Source of the DNA: Halocafeteria seosinensis
Taxonomy: Eukaryota; Sar; Bigyra; Bicosoecida
Direction of reading: 5' to 3'
DNA length: 33,256 nucleotides
NCBI GenBank assembly: GCA_001687465.1
Contig: LVLI01000675.1
Coordinates: 1-33,256, forward strand
Part shown: one piece after another, positions 21,001 through 30,328 of the stretch
Layout of the letters: every line of letters begins with the position of its first letter
Position numbering within the stretch: the first letter of the stretch is position 1
Translations under genes and position numbers: made by a program
The notes under the pieces: generated by a model
The model's input: only the letters and a program-made list of their open reading frames with translations
Told to the model about the DNA's origin: nothing
Databases searched by the model: none

Positions 21001-23580
21001 TCCTCTTCGTTGTGTCCGTCGGAGGATTGGTAGGAATCTGCGGTGCATTGATTGCTGCTCTGTGATTGCTGGACGTCATATTCATTCCCCACTGGCCTCA
21101 TATCTGCCTCCCTCCCCATGTCTTCAATGTGGCTGTAGGATTGATCTGTTTCACAAAACGCTTCTGGTATCGCCGGAAGAAATACCTCCCGCATTTTCCG
21201 TTTAAATCTACTCCAACCACCATCTCGTCTTCTCATCCGAATTTTCATTCGTTGAGCTTCTTCTTCTAGGCGCCATTCCGGGGCCTTAATTTTAATAAGC
21301 CACTTTCGCCTGCTCAGGGACCGAACTCTCTTTGCATGGAGTCCGGCAGCTCTCAGTGACGCGAGAATCTCAGCGCACTTTTGCTTTCGTTGCTCCTTCG
21401 TTGGTTGAATAGTTTCCATCCATGTTCCTATCGCTTGAAACGCACCGGTGAATACTCCATGACCGTTTGAATCCTCCTGATGCTGGTAGGAATCATCATC
21501 ATATCTCCCCGTTGAGTGGCTTTCTTCGGTTTCACTATCAAACAGACTATCGTCATCCGATTCGGATTGTACGTCTGACGTATGGGACTGCTGGTGAACA
21601 GTGCGGTCAACAGCGTCGACAGTGGACTCATTATCGCTGCTATCGCTAGAGGGAGGAGATTCCGCCGGAGCGGAAGTTAAGGAATACATCCTGACCCCTT
21701 CGTCTCGTTCGTTTGCAAGAGGCTCCTTGGGAGGAGGAAGTTGTTTTCGGACCTTCGCTTTCATTAGAGCTTCGCGAAAGGTAGCATTAGCTGCCATTAT
21801 GGCATCCGCTTCCTCTCGAGCTTGTTGCAGTTTCTTCTGTTGCTGTGCCGAGAAAACAGCCCTGACAATTATTGCAAAATCGTATTCGTCTTCATTCAAA
21901 GCATCCGACTGCCGGTAACTCTGCTTTACCGATTTCTTCTGCTTTTGCTGTTTCCGTCGTCTACTGTCGTCATCGGCATGAGACGTCTCGGATTCTTCGT
22001 TTAGTTCCGCCGGTGCCAAAATCAAAGGCTTACGTCCCTGTTGCGATGCAGGCTGGGCTTGATCATACTGTTCAATCATTTTTTCGGTATCATCTTGCTC
22101 AGAGTCGTCGAAAAAATTTGTGTGCGTAGACTTTTCCGGTTTTTCGGCAGCAACATCCATTTTGGACTGCTGCCATAGATGCCAACGCACCTCCCATGCA
22201 TCCTTTTTATCGGGACTCGCGTCGTCAATTTGTTGCAGCGTCTGAGAATTTAATGTCAGTGAGCTCTCCTCTGTCGTGGAAGAGAGTCGGTCTGCATTCT
22301 GCCCCTCTGTTGTCCATTCCGCTTTCGACTTCGTAGCGTTTGCATCTTTGTTGCGGGTTACTTCCTCCATATGTTTACAATGCGCTGCTACTCTCCCACT
22401 CAGACTATAGTGCTCGGAATCATCGGAGTCGTCATCATCCGACACGCCAACAAAAGGAATGTTATCTGAGGGTATTTCGGCCACATTCACCGCTGCACGA
22501 TTGATCCTTCGGCCTGAGTTAACGTAAGTGCTCAACGTCCTGTTGCTGTGTCTCTGATTCTTCGACTCGTAACTCTGGGCCGCCGCGTCATCTTCGTCGT
22601 AGTCATGCTCGGTTTTCGATTCAACACTGTATTTTTGAGATGCGTTATCGGCATTTTCATAGTATTCCTCATCATAAGAATCATCGCTGTCGCTGCTTTC
22701 GCTACACAGAGAGCCTCGTTTGTCATACCGATTGAGGCTTTTCCGTGCCAACACGTGCTTTTCCTTCGGAATCTCAGTCTTCTCGGTTTCCTCCCTAGAA
22801 TTTAATGAAGAAGATACCACCTGAGAGGCAGCGTAATGCTCGGATTGTGCAGTACTATAGTAATCGCTGTCCGAACTGGAATTAGTCGATGCACTGTATC
22901 GCTTCTCTTGTAGGGGCGTCATAACTCGAGCAACATTATGGTGACGACTTTCTTCCCCCCGGGGTACAGAGCCGAAAGATGTTCGCTCGCAACCAAACCG
23001 ATCCCCTGGTCGAGATCCTTGACTATCCCGAACGCTCTTTGGTGCCGATGCACGCAAGCTATCAAACCACGGTGTATTCTTGGGTTTTCCCGTATTTCTC
23101 TTCTGCTTTCCTTTTCGTAGATGATCAACGATGTTTTTGGTTTCTCCTTTGTCTTTGGTTTCCCTGCTTCCTTCTTTTACCACTTTTGGTTGCTTTTTCA
23201 TTCCTCGAAGATCAACGGGTCTCCGTGTGTCGTCGGTATTCTCCTCATTCTCTCGGGACGAGAGCGCTTCTTTCCGAGAGCGTGACTGCTTAGCTGCTGT
23301 AGGAGATTTTTCCGCATGCACAGGGGGTTTGCCATGTTTCTTACGGGAAGATGCTCGTACGGCCGGCTGCTTCGCGGATGACTCTGTGAAGATGGTACAA
23401 AAAATTGACACACGCGCGCGTGGATAAGGACATTTCCCAGAAATTTAACTCTCTACTGTTCTCATGACGAATGCCAACAGCATACAATATAAAAGACTTA
23501 TTCCATTTCTACGTACCATGTTTTTGCCGAGCAACTCGTCTTTGTCTCGCCGTCTCCTCGATGTTTTCCGTATCGCTCAT
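18010..23580 (-). CDS. Anoctamin/TMEM16 family protein with a long N-terminal extension
   Basis: Nine exons, read from the right: 23580-23517, 23383-20809, 20749-19225, 19163-18975, 18907-18833, 18764-18632, 18566-18414, 18351-18206 and 18138-18010, about 1,662 residues. The first intron is longer (133 nt). Anoctamins are dimeric phospholipid scramblases, ion channels or membrane tethers. About 660 N-terminal residues are Ser/Asp/Glu-rich and low in complexity. The cytosolic domain begins near 669 (GTWMETIQPTKEQ, then WLIKIKAPEWRLEEEA). The membrane core starts near 1150 with IAAYFGEMVGFYFAWLEFYTHWLVLPA. It continues through VALWMNSWENHRTESSYRNFLIAKVFTFRFVNSF and [35 protein letters not shown], with about ten spans in all. 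In the calcium site, the TM6 Glu is replaced (NVLG where TMEM16A has NLFE) and the TM8 Glu is Gly (NNIIGMRAD), whereas the TM7 acidic pair and the TM8 Asp remain. The exon 1 ATG is placed by splicing, because the exon 2 frame has no upstream ATG. Confidence 0.9.
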
Positions 23581-23885
23581 GGTAACCAAGCTATATTTCT
23601 TATCGCTAACTATTCAAGCACACGGCCATGGGGGATCGGTACACGTATGTTGGAATGCACTCGTGCAGTTGATGGCGCTGTATACACATACAACGGGGAG
23701 AAATCCCTTAGATTCTGAACACCGCCCTGGTGGAATTCCAATTGCTTTGGCCGTTTAGCAGTTCTACTGTATGCTCGTCTGTATAGTCCCCTACACGAGC
23801 AACAACTCTTCAAAACACTATCTTAATACTTGTATAGACAGTATTTTTAGACACTGGTGCGTCAAATAACTACAAACACTTCGTA

Positions 23886-23904
23886 AGAGTCCTCTGGGGA
23901 CTCT
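23886..23904. repeat. Hairpin, 7-bp perfect stem
   Basis: AGAGTCC pairs with GGACTCT around a 5-nt loop. It lies 42 bp before a second group of hairpins, so the two may be one structured element. Confidence 0.4.
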
Positions 23905-23945
23905 AGTTTCGCCAGTAAACGGCCCAAGAAAAGATTGCCGGATTG

Positions 23946-23997
23946 AGCCGAAGCCTTCGGCTTTTTGGCGAGGCCCTTCGCCGAAGCCTTCGCGAAG
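23946..23997. repeat. Cluster of three GC-rich palindromes with a repeated 12-mer
   Basis: First hairpin: AGCCGAA and TTCGGCT around GCC at 23946-23962, followed directly by a T run to 23966, so it looks like an intrinsic terminator. Second: GGCGA and TCGCC at 23967-23982. Third: the palindrome CTTCGCGAAG at 23988-23997. The 12-mer GCCGAAGCCTTC occurs twice (23947 and 23980). Such dispersed GC-rich palindromes are common in organelle genomes and unusual in the rest of this window. Confidence 0.5.
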
Positions 23998-24017
23998 CGG
24001 GAACGTGGAGAAAGTAG

Positions 24018-24248
24018 CTACTATTTACCAACTGTTGTGAACAATCGTTATCTTACCGGCAAATAACAGGAAATTTGAAACGATGGGTAGACGAAGCAAG
24101 AAACTTTGGCCATTATTGTATGATCGAATTACATCATGAACCGGCTATTTGTGTATCCCGTGGACCTGATACACGAGCACGGACAAGGGAAGGTTATTTA
24201 GGTTATTTTATGGGTTGTCTGGCTGTTAACAAACGTGCGTTCTTTTAA
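24018..24248 (+). other. Orphan open frame, possible fragment of a transferred gene
   Basis: The frame is open for 76 codons from just after a TAG (24015-24017) to TAA (24246-24248). The only upstream Met is internal (24120), so it looks like the 3' end of a gene rather than a complete one. The translation includes LKRWVDEARNFGHYCMIEL, then SRGPDTRARTREGYLGYFMG. It has a protein-like composition, unlike the shadow frames nearby. I do not recognise it. It lies directly after the GC palindrome cluster, so the two could form one inserted segment. It could also be a lone exon or chance. Confidence 0.3.
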
Positions 24249-24288
24249 TTGACAAATCAAGTGCCGCAATCTGTATGTACGAGCGTTG

Positions 24289-26508
24289 TCAAGCTTGCCA
24301 TTCCCTCGCATGGCCATCCAGGGACGTCGATGGAGCTAGTGGATGGCTCTTCGTTCCATCATGATTATATTGCAAGCTATCTGGACCATTCGGCTCCGGT
24401 GTTACCTGCGCAGTATCTCCGTAGTTCGTGCCCTTACATTCGTCGGAAGGCAGATGATCCCTATTCGCAGCAGCCATGGATGAGTCTGAAGAGTCCACGA
24501 CCACATCGACATCTCCATTACGGATATTCCCACTGCCACGATCACTCTGGATATTCCCACTGCCACGATCACTCTGGGAACGCGTCTTACTCGGAGAGGT
24601 AACCGTCCCTTCATCAATGTGACTATCGCATATAGGCTGAATTCCACCATCTCCAACAGCAACTTCGCCACTAGCTCGAAACTGTGCCTCACGTGGGACT
24701 CGCTCGATGTCTTCCGGCGATGCAGAGTACCCTGACGAATTGCCAGACGCCCTGTTCAGTTCATCTGTAGCAGCTGCAAACGGGTTTTCTCCTTTCCGGA
24801 TTCGAGATTTTACTCGCTCTGCAATTCTTTCGCGGATTTTGGCTTCGTTTGTACCCCGTTCACGAATTTCTCTGCGACGCTTTCGCCGCTCCGCGGCGGT
24901 CCCCGCCATGTATCTGGGTGGGTATCCTTGAGAAAGCGAATGGTGGTCATTGACGTACTCAAACGTCGTAAGTCCTTGAAACACTGCATTAGTAAGGCGA
25001 AAACAATACAAAAACGAATATACGACGTGAAATCAGCAGAGTGTTCGGGAGTACTTACTCAAATACGAATGAAACAGTAACAGCTGAAACACCAGCAAGA
25101 ACGAGACCAACGAAAGAAGTCCCACAACCGCGGCAAGGGTTCCGATTGCTACACTCGACTCGTCACCATAAATATCATCCACTGTATTTAATTCAATGGT
25201 TTCGGTATACTCGTCACAACAGCGAGGACCATGGATGTTACTGGGGATACGTACCTCTTTTAGCGAATTCAGCGCTGTTCATCGCCCATTCCACCAGCAA
25301 TGACACCGCTACTGCGATATGTATAGCTAGCAAGGAGAAGGCTGCCACTAGGAGGGTCACGAAAGACCGGTAATTAGCCCTTCCGATGGTATTATTCAAC
25401 CACACGCAGTGGTGGTCAAAATCATCTACGCATTTATTGGTAATCCGGCAGTGTTTTGAAGTCGGATACCTGCAACAGCAGCCACTCACACACCAGTTGG
25501 AGCGGTTCCGCGCAATAGACGCCGTGTTTATGTCGCACACGTACACGAATCTTTGGCAATAATGACAGAAAGACTTTCCTTCATGTCGTTCCTGTGGGGA
25601 CTGGTTAGGGTCCATCCCCTGCGATAGCAAACGAGGCGCGGAGTTCTTAAACCGAGCATATACAAACCAACACTTCTATAAAACATACGGGTATAAATAT
25701 AAGCGCCGGATCTTTCGCATCCGTCCCCGTGGCATGTACCGCTGCTCCAACGAGAATAATAAAGGCCGCAGAAAATGACTGTTATGTCAGGCAAGGAACA
25801 TCCATTGGTCATCATGGCATTTCACGCAGTGGGTATATAAGGACTCATACGTACGATAAAGGTAATGACTTTGGCAAGATCATCCAAGGTTGGGAACATG
25901 AAAACCACATAATGGGCCGCAAATACAGCCAATGCAAACCATGATACATGTTGTAACGGGTGGTGTGGACTATCCCAACCGTTTTTTCGTCTATCATCTG
26001 CAGTCGGGTCAGTCATCCAGGAGAGTTCGCTCGATATGGACTCTCTGCTGCTCCTACTCTCCCGGTCATCCCCATTGCGATATACCGCTCCAGGTTGCCT
26101 ACTGTCCGTATTGGCTGAGATATTACCGTGGCGGTTGTGATANGTTCGCTGCTCCGATGACTCACTATAATTCCTCTGATGCCTTTCATGAGGATAATGC
26201 TGCACTCGTGCTCCATTCAGTTCGGAGCGAACCTGGGCTCCTGCGGAGGCCTCTGCAGAGACACCTGGACCCTCTCCCGTGGTGTGTGTGTTTGGCCCAC
26301 TGCCATGAGTGGGCTGTGACCCTTGTGCACCTTGTTCATGATCTTCTGTGACATGATTGGCATGGACAGGGTCATCATCGAGCTTGGATTCAGCCGACAC
26401 CGATGAATGGCGCATGCCGGCCGAGGCGTGGTCCTCTTCCCCTCCGTCTTCCTCCCTTGATGAACGCGTTTGCGGAGGTGCAGGGGGCGAAACAGACCCT
26501 TGCTCCAT
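24289..26508 (-). CDS. DHHC-type protein S-palmitoyltransferase
   Basis: Six exons, read from the right: 26508-25855, 25778-25689, 25618-25545, 25469-25255, 25181-25059 and 24983-24289, giving 616 residues, one unread because of N at 26143. DHHC enzymes autoacylate on the DHHC cysteine and pass palmitate to protein cysteines at membranes. About 195 residues of polar, disordered sequence precede TM1 ([16 protein letters not shown]) and TM2 ([16 protein letters not shown], then a DPA in the usual DPG place). The cysteine-rich domain is [45 protein letters not shown], with active Cys294. Two more spans follow, then GLTTFEYV (TTxE motif). The third intron (25544-25470) sits inside this domain and is chosen because it joins CQRFV to YPTSKHC exactly; its length is divisible by three and it has no in-frame stop. 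Thr283 and Thr300 replace zinc-binding cysteines. The C-terminal 200 residues are disordered. Confidence 0.9.
24522..24575. repeat. Perfect 27-bp tandem duplication in the DHHC coding sequence
   Basis: Copies at 24522-24548 and 24549-24575 are identical. Because 27 is a multiple of three, the reading frame is kept and the protein carries SDRGSGNI twice in its disordered C-terminal tail. A recent slippage event is the likely origin, and copy number may vary between strains. Confidence 0.85.
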
Positions 26509-26847
26509 CGTAGAAAACGCCGTTCACTCAATTGGGGGACTGGAAACGGTGTAGAGAGCCTAATAAAGGGTAAAAAAGGGGGCTAACTGTCTCTCGTCCT
26601 TGCGTGTTTCTCTTTATACACGGCTCCTTGAGACATTCACTCGAGGTATTTCGGAATATTGTACAGATTTCTATCTACATATACGGATGCACATGCATAC
26701 ATACATTGAGCGAATGTGAAACACTCAATGAATGGTTTAATACATGGACTGGATAAAATACTCCAACTTTTGTTTGTTGTGTCGGTGGAGGGGTGGGTAT
26801 TATTGGCTCCTCTTGGCTCGGATTTGTTGATATATACCTCATCCACG
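26509..26847. other. Divergent upstream region of DHHC and WW genes
   Basis: This 339-bp region separates the start codons of two divergent genes. A frame upstream of the WW protein start is open to 26716 and includes an ATG at 26728, which would add about 40 mostly hydrophobic residues. I treat it as leader. A run of A and G near 26570 is the only simple-sequence tract. Confidence 0.45.
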
Positions 26848-27600
26848 ATGAATTCTTCCTCTTCATCTAGGACACAGGGTCGGCGGCAAGCTGCCGCCCC
26901 TAAATCTGCGGCGTCACAAAAGTCATGGACAGAGAAAATGAGACGTGAATTCGAAGCGAAAAAGCGTCGGGAAGAGGCTCGACAACACCTCGTGGAAGGA
27001 GGACAGCTCACCACGGAGCAATTGCGCAAGATGGGCGATACCTCTGCGGCCCAAAAGCAGGCCCAAACTGTGGAGTCGAATCGTGATAACACTTTGCAGC
27101 TCCTGGCGGAACGCAAACGGAAAGCCGGCCAAGGACCACAACACAATGCATCAGCGTTCGAGAAGCAGAGCTTTCCCTCAGCTACCGCCACCTCCCAGAA
27201 AAGCGGCCCTGTGGAAGAGGTGCCTGCCATGCAACCTCAACGGTCGAGCCGAAACTACTCGCAAATAGAAACATGGCTTCCTGCAGTTGACCCTATTTCT
27301 CAGCAGACGTATTTCTGGAACCGAATGACTAGAGAAGCAACCTGGTATGACCCCCGAATCAACCAACAAGGTTCACTACAGGATGAACCAGAGCGACTGC
27401 GAGCACCTGGAGATTTTACACCAGAAGAAGAAGCACAGTCGCGCTCTCGTGCATTTGCTCCAGATACCGCTGCCTTGCGGATTGGCGAAGTGGACCAACT
27501 ACCGCATGGGTGGTTAGCGAGTGTACAGACGGCTACAAAGAAAGTGTACTATTTCAATTACATTACAGGTTCTAGCCAATGGGAAAGACCAAAAGAGTGA
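26848..27600 (+). CDS. Protein with two WW domains, possible splicing-related factor
   Basis: A single exon encodes 250 residues. The N-terminal 100 residues are basic and helical (EKMRREFEAKKRREEARQ). WW domain 1 is near 144-173 (ETWLPAVDPISQQTYFWNRMTREATWYDP). WW domain 2 is close to the C-terminus (LPHGWLASVQTATKKVYYFNYITGSSQWERP), followed by KE and the stop. Each keeps the two signature Trp residues and an aromatic pair, YF or YY-F. WW domains bind Pro-rich ligands. A short basic protein with tandem WW domains and no enzyme is typical of PRP40-, FBP21- or PQBP1-like nuclear factors, but none of these is matched in full. The start at 26848 is preferred because upstream sequence in frame is hydrophobic and leader-like; ATG 26728 is an alternative. 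Confidence 0.75.
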   Translation: MNSSSSSRTQGRRQAAAPKSAASQKSWTEKMRREFEAKKRREEARQHLVEGGQLTTEQLRKMGDTSAAQKQAQTVESNRDNTLQLLAERKRKAGQGPQHNASAFEKQSFPSATATSQKSGPVEEVPAMQPQRSSRNYSQIETWLPAVDPISQQTYFWNRMTREATWYDPRINQQGSLQDEPERLRAPGDFTPEEEAQSRSRAFAPDTAALRIGEVDQLPHGWLASVQTATKKVYYFNYITGSSQWERPKE

Positions 27601-27771
27601 TCCGACTTGCCGCTATATGTGCATCCATATCCCCGCACCCACATACAGCAACAACAAAAAAAAAGACCAATCGACGGAAATAACATGACCGGCGCTTCCC
27701 TTGTTGACGCAGCGTACATCCGGTGCGTCTGTTTCATTTCAACGAACGACATTCCAGTGCAGTAGCAACAG

Positions 27772-29892
27772 TTACAGGTCTTTTGCAAGCGGTACAAAGG
27801 ACCCGTATTCCAGTAAAACGCATTCTACCATGCCTACTGCCCGTGCGATTTCGGACTCACTTTCCGGAATGAAATTGGTGCTGCGCTTAATTAAGTGCCT
27901 TATCCTCGCACTAAGACGCCATGGAAAGAGACGATATATGTCTTTCCTATGAGGCTGTAAGGAATTCCAGTTACTGACTGGTTGCCATACGAAACTCCCT
28001 GGATACTCCAAGGCTCGTCTTGCCGGCGGGGTGTAGTGGACTGTGGGGATCATATCCAACGCGGTATCCTCCCGGTTGTGGGATGTTGAAGGAGGTACGG
28101 AGCGTCTCAATGCTGCCTTATTATCGTGCAACTCTTCCAAATATTCAGAGGGAATACTTCGAAGATTCGCGGGACGAACAACCTTCAACCGGGTGGTAGC
28201 TTCGACGCCCTCTTCGGCCTCCGAATGTTGGGACTCATCATCATCTGTAGCGTGGTCACTCTCTGGCTCCTGTGCCTTGTGCCTTGTCGACATTGTATAC
28301 CGGTTGTTAATTATATTTTTACCGTTCGGTATTTTGTAGAATGCTGCGCCACCAAGGATTGAAGTACCGCCTTTCAAATAAGTATTTTCGACGATGGAAC
28401 TAAACCGCACAGCACTATTTGCATCCATATTTGCGCCCAACTGAAAGCCCTCTAAATAGTGAGAATCAAGGTGCTCAGTGGGCACTTTATCCGTCGCAAG
28501 CGCAACAGCAATTATAACTTGAGCCAATATCCATAAGAACGAATCGACATTAACAGAATTTTCCATTTGAAGCTTAAATGGGATTGTATCTGTGTTGGAT
28601 AATTTGTATTTTATCTTTTCCAGCACCAGTTCCTTCGAGGTGGTGGGCCTTTTAGAAAAGAGTAATCGGCAAACTTTGACCACCTTATCCACGTGTGCTT
28701 CCAATCCCATTTTCACGCATAACCGACAGGCTATAAGAGGCGTATTAGGAGCGGGTAAGGGAACACCAATGTTTCTTGCCAAAGTTGCACACAGTGAAAA
28801 AATTTGCGAGGACTTGAGAATCCTAGATAAGTACCCTTCGTTCCGTGTCATCCAAAATTTGAACGCCGGAGAAAACGCTTTCGAGGCCGACAACTTCGTG
28901 GAGATTACCGGTACTGGATTTATGAACGGCACGCAACCTGTTATGGCCCACTGTACCAGGTCTTCCGCGACTATAGGCAGCCGTAGCCACCGACATACCA
29001 CTAATTGAAATGCCAGACTGAGCTGTTTCGATACAGGTACAATCCGTGGAGCAGGTGTATCTGAGTCCAGGTAGGTATTATACAGCTTAGTGCGGGAGGA
29101 ATAGATTTCCCCATTAATGATCATAACTACCGGCGCTGATGTTTCTCTCCATTTAAGTAGATAGCGAGTCCATAGCTGCTTAAGTGTAGTCATGTATTCC
29201 TTCTTCGGTATATCGATTAATTTGCCGAGTGCTATCGCCTGAGCTTGTAGTACTTGTTGAAACGACCGTAGGAAGATTTTTGTCATTTGTTTATCTTCCA
29301 GACAACTAAACTCATCCTCCAGAGTAGCCTGTTTTGTCGGTGGCACAGGAGACAATAGCGACTCTTGGCTGGATGCCGACCCTTGCTTGGAGTGCTGTTG
29401 CGAAGCTTCCTGACGTGTAGTTTGTTGAGAGAATTCCAACTGAGAAAGACCCGGGAGGGCATCTGTGCTCTGGCTCTGACTCAACGAGAGTGAATCTCCA
29501 ATGTCTAGATAATGTCCCCGTTGTTGTGACTGTTGGGAAGCAGACATCTGAGATCCAGATAAAGCGAAACTCGCTGCAGATGCCATGTCTCCACCCACTG
29601 AATCCTGAGATAGGGTTCCTGCTCTGCTTAGTTCCTTTAATAACCGCTTTTGCTTCTGCGTCGCCTGTGTATCCATCCGCCGATGGGTCATGAAAGCTTC
29701 AATATCTTCGCCGTCGGCCACCTCCTGGAATCCTTGCTCGGTTTGAGTTCCACACATATCACACACTAAGCCTCCTGTGACATCCGACTCAGAGAAGTCG
29801 GTCGATCCACAGACCTCACATGGCCTGGTTTGAGACCTCTGTCGGGATGCATCTTCCTCACCGTGCCACCCACGTGCGCCTGAAAATGCCAT
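27772..29892 (-). CDS. RNA polymerase I initiation factor RRN7/TAF1B-like
   Basis: One uninterrupted exon of about 706 residues. RRN7/TAF1B is a TFIIB-related subunit of the Pol I core factor or SL1, which recruits Pol I to the rDNA promoter. The N-terminus carries a zinc ribbon with Cys25, Cys28, Cys44 and Cys47 (CEVCGSTDF to LVCDMCG), directly followed by TEQGFQEVADGED, a family-like continuation. A Gln/Ser-rich linker (about 90-190) leads to the helical cyclin-like region, beginning near KIFLRSFQQVLQAQAIALGKLI with QLWTRYLLKW. It continues through HVDKVVKVCRLLF and SFLWILAQVIIAVALATDK. ATG 29892 is the first in frame; the frame extends five or more codons upstream without Met. The absence of introns contrasts with most neighbours. 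Sequence similarity in this family is low, so the call rests on the ribbon, helical pattern and length. Confidence 0.75.
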   Translation of the reverse strand: MAFSGARGWHGEEDASRQRSQTRPCEVCGSTDFSESDVTGGLVCDMCGTQTEQGFQEVADGEDIEAFMTHRRMDTQATQKQKRLLKELSRAGTLSQDSVGGDMASAASFALSGSQMSASQQSQQRGHYLDIGDSLSLSQSQSTDALPGLSQLEFSQQTTRQEASQQHSKQGSASSQESLLSPVPPTKQATLEDEFSCLEDKQMTKIFLRSFQQVLQAQAIALGKLIDIPKKEYMTTLKQLWTRYLLKWRETSAPVVMIINGEIYSSRTKLYNTYLDSDTPAPRIVPVSKQLSLAFQLVVCRWLRLPIVAEDLVQWAITGCVPFINPVPVISTKLSASKAFSPAFKFWMTRNEGYLSRILKSSQIFSLCATLARNIGVPLPAPNTPLIACRLCVKMGLEAHVDKVVKVCRLLFSKRPTTSKELVLEKIKYKLSNTDTIPFKLQMENSVNVDSFLWILAQVIIAVALATDKVPTEHLDSHYLEGFQLGANMDANSAVRFSSIVENTYLKGGTSILGGAAFYKIPNGKNIINNRYTMSTRHKAQEPESDHATDDDESQHSEAEEGVEATTRLKVVRPANLRSIPSEYLEELHDNKAALRRSVPPSTSHNREDTALDMIPTVHYTPPARRALEYPGSFVWQPVSNWNSLQPHRKDIYRLFPWRLSARIRHLIKRSTNFIPESESEIARAVGMVECVLLEYGSFVPLAKDL

Positions 29893-30328
29893 TTTCGCCC
29901 TATTTTCATTCAAGTATGGTACGCTCTACGCAGACAAAATTGCTGCCTTGCTGGACCAGAACGCCTGCTGAAGCCGACCCGCCCTTTGGGCACTTCCATT
30001 GCACTCCCAGAGTCTTCGATATACCCGACATGCATCAATTCAACGGGCATCATATGATTGTGCGCCGCAAGAAACACGCCACAGCGTCCGAAGACATGAC
30101 TGGAACTTCAACTTGAAGCGAGGTGGAACGAGGTTTATTATTATTGCAAATTGTTCTGATTGGTTGACCTGTTGTATGGATGCATGACTGCTGAGGAAAT
30201 GACTACTACATAGTTGAGAGCGTAGCTTGATACACTTAGGACAATTGTAGTCCCCTTGCGAAGAGACAAGAAAAAGTGGTGTTGAAGTGGCTACGACTCC
30301 CCAAGATACAAGAGGTTTTCAGTCCATA
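29893..30328. other. Divergent upstream region of RRN7/TAF1B and VTA1
   Basis: About 436 bp. No motif or RNA gene is visible. A frame upstream of the VTA1 ATG is open to 30287 but has no Met. Confidence 0.5.

Larger units (their letters stand above)
23581..24288. other. Gene-free gap with hairpins and an orphan open frame
   Basis: This 0.7-kb stretch separates the 5' end of the anoctamin gene from the 3' end of the DHHC gene. The part to about 23840 is the anoctamin upstream region. From 23880 the texture changes: one AT/GC hairpin, then a cluster of GC-rich palindromes (23946-23997), then an open frame without introns (24018-24248). These are listed separately. Confidence 0.5.

Noticed and set aside
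26637-27230. 197-codon minus-strand frame overlapping the WW gene
   Set aside because: It is antisense to a clearly conserved double-WW coding sequence and shows only Cys/Arg/Ser-rich shadow composition.
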